Position numbers and translations under genes: made by a program
Origin: Caenorhabditis elegans
Taxonomy: Eukaryota; Nematoda; Chromadorea; Rhabditida; Rhabditidae
Assembly (NCBI RefSeq): GCF_000002985.6
Contig: NC_003279.8
Span: 10,664,001 to 10,728,000 of the forward strand
DNA length: 64,000 nucleotides
Direction of reading: 5' to 3'
Notes under the pieces: generated by a model
What the model saw: the letters and a program-made list of their open reading frames with translations, nothing else
Databases searched by the model: none
Told to the model about the DNA's origin: nothing
Part shown: piece by piece, positions 35,680 to 47,336 of the stretch
How positions within the stretch are numbered: the stretch's first letter is position 1
Layout: every line of letters starts with the position of its first letter

Positions 35680-38600
35680 TCAGAAAGTTCCGGATATATT
35701 GTTGATGTGCTCGACAATCACATCGTAGAATGTGTAGATACCCAGTGCAATCATCACAATGAATATTGTGATTATCAACAGTGTTATTATCAGCACTCTG
35801 GAATAAAAATTTGTTGGTTTTGGAGTGATGGCATTTGTGGAAACTGGTGAAAGTCGGAAATTTTTGGAAAAAGCAACACCTACGCGCAGTTAAAATTCAG
35901 AAAGTGTAGACTAAAAAGTGCTTGAAAATCGCAAAAAAAATTTGTTTTCTGGTTGTTTAATATTCTGCGAAAAATCTTAAATTTAGCAATCAGTTTTTAT
36001 TTAGTTCACAAAAGTTCACCATGCTCCTGCAACAAAACACATTCACCTAGAATCGAAAAAAAAATAAATCGGTTCAAACTTATGAAGTGAAAGCAATAAA
36101 ATCTATAGATTTGCTGAAAAATACCAAAGGTGTGTGTCAAATCTTCTTGGTAAGACTTTTTAAAAGCTCCAACAAAGACTTCAACTATTCAAAAAATCAG
36201 AAATAAGTATGGAAATATATTTTATTGATTTTAAAACTATATCGATTTTTTTTGAAAATTTTGAAAAGGTCTAAAAAAGTAATAATATTCAAATTTGGCA
36301 AAAAAAAATTGTTCTAAGTATTTTTCGGTAGATCTTTTTGAACTTTTATACAATTATAGTTATTATTTTTGAATTAAATATAAGCTTCTCTATTTTTTTA
36401 TTTTTTTAAATCAATAATTAATACGCGCACCGTTCTGCAATAAATATTTTACTCATTCCCTGTAAATCAAAAGATCAACCCATTTATCATTATTACACAA
36501 TACCCGGATTTTAGGATATGCAAACAAAAAGATCTAGAACATTCACTTCTCCGTATATAAATGACGTCAACGGTCACTTGCAAGTCGCTGTTTCTATGGT
36601 CAATGGACTGAAGCCTCCCTTTGATGTACAGGCTGAAGTGGGGAAAATTTCCAAAAGAAAAGTTAGTTTATGAAAAGGGAAAAGAGAAAGTATTTGAATG
36701 TTTAAAAGATCCGAAGAAAGTTTCAAGGGAAAGTGTCAAACCGAACAGAGATCAGATAATTATTAGTTTGAAACTTTTTTCAAACTTGAAGAAACTTTTT
36801 TAGAAAGTTTTGAGGCAAGTTTTGAAAGGTCGAAGATTTTAAACTTGAACTATTACAGCTCTCAACCTTTCACAGATTTTCTATTCTTCTTTTGGAGTTT
36901 AACAAAAATTTGTAAATTAAAAAATATTTTTTCTCTATAATGTTTCTGATTACAGCGGTGATGCTAAATTGTCCAAATCTCAGTGGAAAAGATTTAAGAT
37001 TTTTTTAAAAATTGCTGAAAATAATAGTCAAAAAATCTAGTTTTGGCAAAGCAATAATTTTGGATGTTGAACAAAAGTTGCAAAGAAAATTTCATTCTTC
37101 AGAGAAATTTGGCCCATGCCTAAACTTGGACTGAAACTGAATGGTTTTCTTGGTCCAGTTTTGAGTATATTTCAAAAAAAAACCCCACATTCATTTTGCC
37201 TTAAAGGCACATATGTAGGCATTTTCAAGCCTACCTACTATATGTTAAAAATTAAATTTCAAAAGTAGGTTTTTTTTAATTCTAGTTTTTTTGGGTTTCA
37301 ATAAAAGTTATACTTCCTATTTAAATTAAGAAAGGCAATGACAATTTTTATAGATATTTTAAATTGCCAAGATGAATATTCAAAGTATTTTTTTTTTATT
37401 TCAATATAAAATTTAGTGTTTTGGGGTCGTTCTGAATTATTCAGATATTTCAGATAGATGAAAAAAATAGATGAAAAAAGGCATAGTGTATTTTCAAAAT
37501 ATTTTTCTAACGGAAAAGTTATATAATTTTAAATTTTCCCATGTGAACATATAACTGGAATATTACCTTGCATTGCATGCGGGAGTATATGCATAATAAT
37601 CAGGAATATCAAACCGATTAGGAATAAGAAGTGTGACCGACCTGTGTGACTGTTCTCGTTCGATTCTCTGCATTTCTTTATGGGGAAGTGACAGAGGACG
37701 CATGTCGAAACAACGAGAAATCTGAGAATTTGAATGAAGAGTTGTTGGAAGAGGTGGAAGAGGTGGAGGAGGGATTGTAGATGATGAGACATGAAGAGGA
37801 ACAGGTGACGAAGAGGGTGGATTATTTGAAGAGATTATTGGACGACGGGATGATGCTGATGATGAAGCTGTTGAGGTGGAGGATTCTACCACTCTGAAAT
37901 ACTTTTCTTACTTGTTCGTTTAGACACTTTTTCAGGAAAAAGGATATTTACTATTTATTTTTAAAAAAATTTATTTTGCGAAACGCTTGGCTTGCCTGCT
38001 AACTATGAATCTAATTTCTGAGCCTTCTTTCTGAAAAAGGAGTTTTTAAATAGACTTTATCAGAAGTATGAGCTACAGAGAAACACTTTAAATTTGGGTA
38101 CGGCTAGTGGGGTGTGCCTATAAACCATTCATATGAATTTTTTGAAAAGTTTGATTCAGATATTCGGTTATTTGACGAGTAGAAAAACCGTTGAAAAAAC
38201 CAAATACCATAGCTTTGCAAAAAATTTGATTTTTTAAATTTCGAATTGACACTTAGTTTTCATCACTTTTTTCCGGCATCTTAAAAAAAATTATTATGCT
38301 ATTTGGTTTTTACTTCAATGTGTGGTAAATTTCGAAAAATTATTGAAAATCTAAAAGTCTTCAGCCAACTTCATCAACAAAAAAATCTATTTTTTTCAAA
38401 AGCAACCTAAATTATTTTTGGGTTCTCACAATTTTCAAAAATCACTGTGAGAAATTAATTTTTTATTTAGAAAAATGGACTGAATACAATTCCAGATATG
38501 CTGTTTCGCAGTTTGAAGCCTATTTTTTCAATTTCTTTGTACCTTGCAGTCCTCTTTCAATTAACATAAATATTATTTACAATTAGGTATTTAAAAAGTA

Positions 38601-39800
38601 GCTGAAACATTTTTTAAAAAGATTACTCATTGAGAAATCCATAGTTTTCAAATTCTTCAAGATTATCAAATAAATGTTTCTTGATGCCTTGTAAAATATA
38701 ATCTCTACTTCTTTTTCCTGAAACCACATAAGTTTCTAAAAAGCCAGACAATTTTTTGTCATGTATATACATAAAAATCCATCATGCAACATCGAATATT
38801 GCGGCATCATTTTGATGATTCAATTATAGAGACGATTTATCATTCACTCGGAAAGATCACAGAACATTTGGCAATTTGCCAGAAAAAAAGAATGGCCGTC
38901 TTGCAACGATGTGACTAATCTGGTGGAAAAGATTTAGTTGCAGACGACTTAGACAAAGTGTTCAAAACGTTTGGTATTTAAAGTTATAATTACTTTTGCA
39001 TTTTTTTCTAGAATTCGGCAAGCCTTGGTAGCGTCTGAAACGTTCCAGAATTTTTCCAAATTTTCTAGAGCTTCACCAATTCTTCTATAAGTTTCTCAAA
39101 TTTTTTACAAAACTTTTTGATTTTTCAAGTCCCAAGAGTTTCTAGAAGTTTCTAGTAAGTTCTATAAAATCTTTCCAGAAATTTTCAAAGTTGTTCTAAT
39201 GCTTTCTAGAAGTTATCGAAAAAAAAAATTTTATGAGACGAATTTTTACTAAAATTTAAAAAAAAAGTAAATTTCGTGCCAAAATTTTTTCTGAAAATTC
39301 AAATATCCCGTTTTCAAATTAAAAGAAAAGAAAGGAGTGTTGTAATTTGAACCCCACTGTTTTTACAGGGCCACTCATTCAAGTTTTCAAAATAATTACC
39401 TTTTCCCAAATCCTGCACCATAACGTTCACTTTTTTCATCAAAAGAAGGTGGAGGAGGTGGCAATTGAGCCAAAAAATCGCTCATCGAAGGTTTTGAACT
39501 CCGTTTTCCCATCATCTTCCAACTTCGAGAACATAGTCCTGTTAGTTCTTCTACGTTCTCGTAGACCTGGAAAATATTTATGAATCATGAACAATCAGGT
39601 AGGTTGTTTTGGGATTTCGGGAAAATTTACAAAAGTTTTCATTTTTGAGTGTCAAAGTAAAAACTAATTTTTAAAAAATAAAGATAGAAACTGACCGGTG
39701 AAGCTAATTCAGATGAGCTTGAAGAAGAAGAAGAAGAAGACGTTGAAACTGTTGAAGTTGGAGAAAAGTCAAATGTACACACGTCATCGTATACACCCAT
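35680..39800 (-). CDS. Ser/Pro-rich protein with C-terminal membrane anchor (unknown family)
   Basis: Exons 39800-39696, 39566-39400, 37893-37567 and 35797-35680 encode 238 residues; all phases agree. Order: N-terminus MGVYDDVCTFDF, a poly-Ser run, a conserved-looking block (VYENVEELTGLCSRSWKMMG), a proline motif LAQLPPPPPSFDEK, Ser/Pro-rich linkers with IPPPPLPPLP, a charged block (HKEMQRIEREQSHRSVTLLI), and finally one strong span (VLIITLLIITIFIVMIALGI) near the end. With about 20 residues after the span it could be tail-anchored or a type II protein. Proline clusters suggest SH3, WW or profilin partners; that is inference. A splice acceptor directly precedes the ATG (TTCCAG then AATGG), so a noncoding 5' exon or trans-splicing is likely. 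I do not recognise the gene. Confidence 0.8.
35798..37566. other. Intron 3 of the Ser/Pro-rich gene
   Basis: 1.8 kb, AT-rich. A perfect CRE (TGACGTCA, 36562-36569) lies next to TATATAA (36554), which on the minus strand reads CRE followed by a TATA-like box. An internal promoter is conceivable. A GGCA-type fragment is at 37200-37240. Confidence 0.5.
37894..39399. repeat. Intron 2 of the Ser/Pro-rich gene with HSE-like minisatellite (about 39000-39215)
   Basis: Near 39000-39215 the sequence repeats TTCTAGAA-like units (GTTTCTAGAAGTTTCTAGTA, TTTCCAGAAATTTTC, CTTTCTAGAAG), resembling heat-shock elements, in the style of the tract at 3541-3680. Similar HSE-bearing repeats are known from Caenorhabditis Helitrons; the assignment here is inference. 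Confidence 0.5.
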
Positions 39801-42800
39801 TCTGGAATTTTACTATATTTTTAAATATTTTTTTAAATATAAAAAGTTTCAAGATGAGAAAATGAATATGTGTAAGTTGATGTGATGAAAATATTGAGAA
39901 AGATTTTGTTTCAATTGAAAATCATGAATCCTCATGGAATAAACAATGAAATAGAACAGTTTGAAACATAGATATTTAATTGTTCAATAAAAACAACAAA
40001 GACAATTTGGAAACGAAAAGGATAAAGGGAATATATGAAAATATAAATTTTCCCACAAACGTTATTACTATGTGCTTTTGTCTTTAACATTTTTTGATTT
40101 TTCCATGTTTTCCAAAAAAAAATCGAATAACAATAATTTTCACTTTTTCAATGTTTCGGAGGATCGAAAACTCGGAAAAAAATATATTAGAAAATTCACA
40201 AAATAAAATTTCTTATCAAATTTTGTTTATATTGATGAAAAAATAGATAAAATACATAATTTTCTTTCAAAATATTTGGAAAAAAATTGCCTATTTTCAG
40301 GTTTTTTTCTCGAAAAAAAAATTCGAGAAGAATTGGAAATTTTTCGGGAAATCTTTAAAAAAAATTTACCGAAAAATCAACAAAAAAAATTACATTTTTT
40401 TGGAAACCCTAAAAATCACAGTGTTTTACCAACTGGAAAATGAAAACTGGCATTTTTTCGGAAAATCTAGAAGCCAAAATTTTTTCGAAACCGAAAATTT
40501 GAAAAATTGATAATTTTTGAAAAATTCCACTATTATTCTGAAAAGTGGGAAAACCGGAGAATAGAAAACAAATTTTTTCAAGAGAAATAAACATTTTAAT
40601 TTTTAGTTCTTGAGGGATTTTTAGGAACATATAGGAACATAAAATATTGGAAAAATTGTAACAATTTCAAAAAAAATTTTAAAAAACCAAAAATTTATAG
40701 TATTGTCCTACTTTGGCAGCTATGCTGATTGTGGTTTTACAAAATATTTTTCTGAAATTCAAACATTAAAATAGTTATGAAAGCAGAGACAACCGAGATT
40801 CAATATGTGAAGAGCAAAAGGGGTGCAAGACTAATCGGGAAAAAAATTTGGAAAGTATATGTAGTTACCGGGAAGTTGTTTTTTGAATAAAAACTGTTCT
40901 GACAAAAAAAAAGAAAAAGTTTTCAAAAAAAAAGTGCACAAATAATGTGGAAAATGCATGAGAAATTAGTGCGAATAGCCACTTGCCATTCTTCTCTTCA
41001 CTCTTTTTTTGATCATTCGCCGACTCTTTTTGCTGTTCCAAAATGACAGTTCGAATTGTCCAGCGTTGTTTTCTATTCTCTCTCTTTTCTGTTTGTCCAG
41101 TGATAAGCACGGCTTTTCCCTTTTTCCCCTCTAACAATCGGTGTGTCTCTCTTTCTTTCTTTTTGATTTTATATATTTGCATACAGAGACACAGTATGGT
41201 TCATATTTATACACTCCCTGATAATACTGATGACCATTGAAGACGCAAGAGAATACACAAAAATGGTTTAGATGGTGAAAGTTGCACTTTTTGGAAATTT
41301 GCTCTGTTTTGAAAACTTTTTGAGAAAAAAAAGAAGCAGTTTTGATTAAAATTAAATATCTATAGTTGCTACAAAAATTTTTTGGAGATTTTCAATATTT
41401 AAACAAGCATATAATATTTGTTTTATTAGTATTGCACCTGAATGCTTATATCTCACTTTGTTTTGAACATGTCAATAAGTATCAATTAAACTACAAACTA
41501 TGTCTAAAACAACTGGCAAAAATATTGGTGCAGGAACGCATTCCAAGTTTACTTAAACATGGAGGCAACAAAAAAAGTTAGAAAGTAGTGAATTAATCCT
41601 TTGTAAAATTGTTTGTGAGTTACGAGTAGGTCACACAAAAACCAGTCAACTGTGCTAATCCAAAAGTTAATACAATCGTAATCCTTCTTGACCCTTATTT
41701 TGGAAAATGTTCTCCAAATAACTTGGAAATGTTGCATAATTTATTGATGCAGATTTTGGATTTAAGTTGAAGAAAAACTTCGGAAATGAACGTTTGTTGA
41801 AATACTAACGCTTATACTAGTCCTAATTTGAGACCCCTTGTTTTTTGAAAAGCCCTACAACATTAAAAAATTGCTACGAAACAAAAAAATTCTGCTTCAA
41901 GCTGTTGTTTATATTATCATGAAAATATTTTTTTAAAAACACTAATACAGCAAATTTAATGAGTTGAGAAAACAGATCAAAACAGAATCTAACTTAAAAA
42001 GTGAGAAATGAAATCTAATACCTCAAACCGTTTTGGCAAAAGGTGTGAGTGTGAATGTCAATATAAGTGCAAATAAATGAAAAGAGGCAAAAGGCATGTC
42101 GAAAAAACTACTGAATGGATAAAATTTGAAGGACCTGATGGGTACTTGAGAAATATGTAACTGCTTGGAAAAGGCAATTGACGAGAGTTCAAGGATCAGT
42201 TTTCAATTATTTTTGATAACTAAACTTCATGTATTATTTCAGAAAAAAAACAGAATTAAGCCGTTCAAAAATAGAAAAAAAAAAACGAAAAAGTATAGTC
42301 AAGAATAGTAATTTTCTTGTTCAAAACGTTGGCTGCCGTGAAGTAAAACAAAACTGTCGATAATTGTCGCTAATCTCTGCCAAAAAAAAACGGTGAGAGG
42401 ATAATTGACTTCTTGAACAAGAATCTTTAATGGGTTAAAAGTCAGAATGAAGTGTCGTACAGTTTGTAGAAAATAATGAAGAATTAGTACATATGAGAAG
42501 TTGTAGACAATGAAAAAATGCCAAAAATTAACAATCTGTCCTATTTTTGCAGAAAACTAAAGTGCGAGAACCCGGAATTTCTAAATTAAAAAAAAATTTT
42601 GGCATTTTTTTGGTTCAACATTTGCATTTAAAAACAACTTTGAAAAAAATATAAAACTTACTTCTTGCAACTTATATTATGGGTGCCAAAAAAACCAAAT
42701 ATCATAGTAAAACTTTTCAGAAATGTTTTGAAATTATTTTAAATTTACAGCCAAAAAGTGGCAATTAATGCGTTTTTGCCACTCTTTTAGGAAGTCTTCG

Positions 42801-44832
42801 ATCTAAAAATTATAATTTGAATTTCATAGTATACTCATTTTGAAAATACTTATATTCAAACATTGCAGAGATTCGAGTTATAGTTTTCCCAAAAATCGGC
42901 AAAAACTGAATAATTGCCACTTTTTGGAGCAATAAAAAATTTACAATTATTTTTTGAAAAGTTTTACTGTGATATTTGGATATTTTGGCATCACTATTCT
43001 ACTTTTAAAGTTCCTAAAGGAATTTGAAAATTTTTCAGTCTCAATACATTTTGAATTTTCTAAACGGTTTAACATACAATTACATCATTTTAAATTGGGT
43101 TTTCAAAATATGAAAATCAAATAAATAATTACTTCTGCATCTCAGCTTGAAACAATTGAATATTTCAGTTTTTAGAGCTCCTAAACTTGAACCAATCGAG
43201 ACATTGAGAAAACCAAGACTTTCAACAAGGACTGGAATACCTGCAGAAAAGAAAAAGGCGAGGCGATATGTTGTTGTAATTACCGTGGAATGGTTGGTCG
43301 AAATGAACTGGATATAGATATGTATATGTATATTCGGTATTGGAAGTGAAGAGGCATTCATTCAAATGGCAGAAGCCAGACGAGATTTTCAAGTGAAAAA
43401 CAGTACATACGGGAGGGAGTGAAGAGGAAAAAGGAGAAGATTAAGTCATTCATGGGAAGACGGAATTACTGTAAAAGTCCTTCTACCGTATGATTTTTGC
43501 AACTAGTATGATGAGTTGAGTCTGCAGATGGAAATCTGGCATGAAGCTAATAAAACGTTAACCTTTTTACTGGGATATGAAACTGACTATTGAATGGGTT
43601 GGCATTGCAAAGTTTAATAAGAACATAGGGGTTGAACTAACAATGAAATGTATTTATTTGTGTAATCACAGCAACTGAAGGTCGATAACTCAAAAAATTA
43701 ATAAAAATTTGGAAAAACTTTAAGAGATTAAAATTTTAATATTTTCCAGAAGTATAGGTAGCTAAATGTAGAATAGAGAATCTGGAGATTTTTTTTCGCC
43801 ACTGGCATAGTTCTACAGTAACCAAATGTTATGGCAAAACTTTTCAAAAATGGCAATTTTTGCATTTTTATTATATTTGAGTCATTTGTATCAAATTTAT
43901 GTAGATGTTGCCCCATTCCTATGAGTTTTTCGAAAAAAAACCCACTTGTGCGAATTTACCAAAGCTTTGGCAGAAATAACAATTTGGTAAGTTTGGAGCA
44001 TCTCAAATAAAATTAGACAAAATGCTCACAGACGCTACATCAAGAAATAACCACTACAGCACTTAGTCAGTTATTTGACAGATAATATCCATTTCTCCAA
44101 AACCTCTTCGACCCCTTAAATTTTCAAACTTTTGAAATTCGTATTCCGGAGGAATTTCGGAGGAAATTTTTGAATTTCGTCACACTTCGCTTTTAAAATG
44201 GATCACGTCTTATTTGATTTTTCAAAATTTATTTTAAATTTATCAAAAAACAACAACTTTTAGAAAGAAACAATCGAAAAGTTGAAAACGTGAACTTCCA
44301 AAACAAACAAATAAGAGCCACGCTGGCTAATAAAAACGAGCAAATCTCAAAGAAATCAAATCAGTTTCGATTTTACGAAAAGACGATCTCCATCACTTTT
44401 CACTTCAGACACGTGTCCATTGACCGGTGAGTTGAAATATGTTTTCAGAGAATTTTAACATGGGTTTCCGGGGTTTCGTTGCCCCGGAAGGCCTTGTTGT
44501 CCAATAGATGGCAGTCTTTGTGAGTAATGGTCGAAACTTGGCCAAACTTTTGCCAGATTTTGCGCAGGCTTTGGATCAGTCTTTGATTATGTGTTCAGTT
44601 TGCTCGCAAGATTGAACGAGAAGTGGAGATCTTCGTCTAGATTCAACCACACAATCGTCCTTTGAAGCATCATCGATTTCTGATCCCAGATCCAACAAAA
44701 GTTTGACAAAGCTTTGACCATTCTTTACAAAGGCTAAATCTGAGCGGTCAAACATTGCTCAAAGAACTGATAAACTCAAACAACCTTCTTTCAATTTCAG
44801 TTTGAAATAACGAAAAGTCAGCAACACCGATC
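39801..44832. other. 5-kb divergent intergenic region
   Basis: AT-rich with repeats, including a palindrome at 42682-42994. A candidate 5' untranslated splice pair for the minus-strand gene exists: donor after TTCCACG (43284-43285) and acceptor TTTTCTGCAG (about 43240), but it encodes only a short ORF. No protein-coding gene supported. Confidence 0.5.
42682..42994. repeat. Palindromic element with GTGCCAAAAAAACCAAATAT ends
   Basis: The left part (CCAAATATCATAGTAAAACT and AAAAAGTGGCAATTA) is inverted on the right (TAATTGCCACTTTTT and AGTTTTACTGTGATATTTGG). The interior sequence resembles parts of the 30034 and 57450 elements. Confidence 0.8.
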
Positions 44833-46337
44833 ATGATCGTATACGTCATTCTGGCAATCGCCGCAATTCTTGCCTATTTTTACTTCAAAAATAGTGCAAA
44901 TGATGCTCCAAAAAGCAGAAGAAGTACTAGAAGCACTCGTTCTACTAGGACAACAACTCAGAAAAGAAGTTCAACCAAAGCTGCTGATCAACAACCAGCT
45001 GCTCCGGCTCCTGCACCAGCTTCGGTTCAGCAACAGCCAGAAGCTCCGGCACCTGCCCCAACAGCTCCAGATGTTCAACAGCCTGGCCCAGCTCCTGTCC
45101 CGGTTCCAGAACCTGCCCAACTCGCTCCACAATCTGCACCTGAGCCAACTCCTGATGCTCCAGCTGCTGCCCCAGTTCAAGAAACTCCACAGGTTGCCCC
45201 AGCCCCTGAAACACCTGCCCCAGCCCCTGAAACACCTGCTCCAGCCCCTGTCCAAGAGACTCCTCAAGTCGTCGCTCCAGCTCCCGAACCAACTCCAGAA
45301 GCCGCTGCTCCCGTTCCAGCTGATCCTCAGTCCTCTCCAATCATTCAAATTGGCGGGGATTCTGAGATGTTGGCTCCGAAAGACAATGCTCCCGGTGGAA
45401 TTGGTGGAAAATCTGAAAGATTGTATCCAACTGAGAATGTTGTTACTGGAAACTCTGTGATGATTGCTCCAAAGGACAATGTTGCTGGTGGTGTTGGAGG
45501 AAAATCGGAAAGTTTGGCCCCGGATGTTGGATCGGCTCCAACATCAGCAGTTTCTACTCCATCAACGGCACCGGATTCTAATGATGTTTCGAAAAAGTAT
45601 AAGAAGAAGAAGAACAAGAAGTCGAAATCGAAGGACAAGAAGAGTAAGTTCTTAATAGATTTCTGATAATGACTGACATTTTATTTTTCAGAGACTGCCT
45701 CCAAAAAGAACAAGAAGAAGAAGAAGAGCAAGGGAGAAAGCGCTTCATCCACTCCTCAAACTCCAAATGATCCAGAAACCGGAGTCCAAACAGCAAACGA
45801 GATTCGCAACGATGCTCCAGAATCCAATGTCAACACGGCATTGTCGATTCGCTCTCCGGCTCAAGTTGCCCCAGAACCTGATGTCAAAACAGCTGCCGAA
45901 GACAAGAACGATGTTCCGGAATCTGATGTAAAGACTGCTGCTGAAGACAAGAACGATGTTCCTGAGTCTGGAGTCAAAACAGCTGTTGAGGTTAAGAATG
46001 ATGCTCCTGAATCTGATGTCAAGACGGCTACTGAGGCAAACGGTGGTGCACCTGAATCTGGAGTGATCACTGCAACTGAACTTGGCGCAGAGCAGAAAGC
46101 AAATCCTTCTGAATCTCAGGGCTCCTCGGCAGTTTCGGTAAGAAATCTAACAGTAAACCTGAAATACCAGAATGTTACAGACCGCTGCTAGCAACGCTTC
46201 GAAGAAGAGTAAGAAGGATCGCAAGAAGAAGAAGAAGAAGAGTAAGATTATCAGAAACCAATTTGAAAATTAAAACTCAATTTTCAGAGCGCACCAAGTC
46301 AAAGGGAACCAAGGATAAACAGCACTCGTCGAAGTAG
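44833..46337 (+). CDS. N-terminally anchored Ala/Pro-rich protein with Lys-rich segments
   Basis: Exons 44833-45643, 45692-46137, 46181-46241 and 46288-46337 encode 455 residues in phase. Residues 1-18 form a hydrophobic anchor (MIVYVILAIAAILAYFYF), followed by an Arg/Ser/Thr-rich stretch and a long Ala-Pro-Glu region (about 50-170). Three loose repeats ending LAPKDNAPGGIGGKSE or similar follow (about 175-235), then a Lys cluster, four tandem units around PESDVKTAAEDKNDV (residues about 315-395), and a final Lys-rich tail. No enzyme fold is visible. It looks like a disordered membrane-tethered protein; the sub-cellular membrane is unknown. Its Ala/Pro/Lys composition resembles linker or ribosome-receptor-like proteins only superficially. 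AATAAA at 46357. Family not recognised. Confidence 0.85.
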
Positions 46338-47236
46338 TCTGAACTTTTTGTAGTAGAATAAAGGGAATTCTGGGTTTATTTCTGTATTTTTCAAATATTA
46401 CAATTTTGTTACACGGACAAAAAGAAGACGAGAGGCGCCTTCGTTACAGCTCAATCTTGTAAATAGTTGATAATCTGTAAATCTTGGTTTAAGAATTTGC
46501 CAATATTTCAATTAGAGGGCACTAAACTTTCTGTAAATTGTAAATACTGTTGATCCATGGATTGCGGGAAATTCATAGTCATTCCGAAAGTACAAATTTT
46601 CTCCAAAGAGAAATATTGCATCAAAGCTCATTTGAAACACTGGGAGTTTCAAAATTTTAAATGAATTGAATAATTTTAATTTAGAAATTCAAATTTTCTG
46701 CAAAAATTTTCATTGGAACGCGCTCGATACACTTGATAATTTGAATTATTGAAACTATCAGCTTTAATGAAAACAAAACTTCCGCATAAGTTAGAAAATT
46801 GTGAAAATTTAACAACTGACTAGCATATCCATTAATCCACAACCTCTACACCCCTCATTTTTTAGTTGAACATTAATTGAATTGCAAATTGCTTTTCGAT
46901 TCGAATTCAATTCAAATGACCGCCTATTCCTATTATTTCAACTACACTTTCCAACTGCAATTATGAATTACGACACAACAACACACATGCATTGAGACAC
47001 CCCAAAAAAAGATGAGAAATAGTGTCATTTCAATTACTCAATTGAAAGTAAAGATTGAAAGTTCACTTTTTATTAAGTTTTTGAGCAAATTTTATTGTCA
47101 AAAAAATATATATGAAACAAATTAGCCTTTGGAAAAAATGGAGGGAGCCAGTTTAACAGGAAATTGACATTGAATGTGCTTTTTTAATGATAACAATTGT
47201 GAAATCTTTTCAGACAAGCTTAAACGTAGGACACAG

Positions 47237-47336
47237 ACTAAACCTGAATCAAAGCCTAGGTCTAAGAAAAGCCTAAGCTTTACCTTAATCTTAATACTAA
47301 GCCTAAGCCTAAGCCTAAGTCTAAGCTTGCGCTTGG
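47237..47336. repeat. Degenerate interstitial telomere-type repeat (TTAGGC)n
   Basis: The tract 47299-47325 reads AAGCCTAAGCCTAAGCCTAA then GTCTAAG, the complement of the nematode telomere unit TTAGGC. Decayed units flank it on the left (AAGCCTAGG, AAGCCTAAGC). Interstitial tracts are common in C. elegans. Confidence 0.85.

Noticed and set aside
40865-41182. 105-codon minus-strand ORF, Lys/Glu then Phe rich
   Set aside because: Composition follows homopolymer A/T runs, and no upstream or downstream exons fit.
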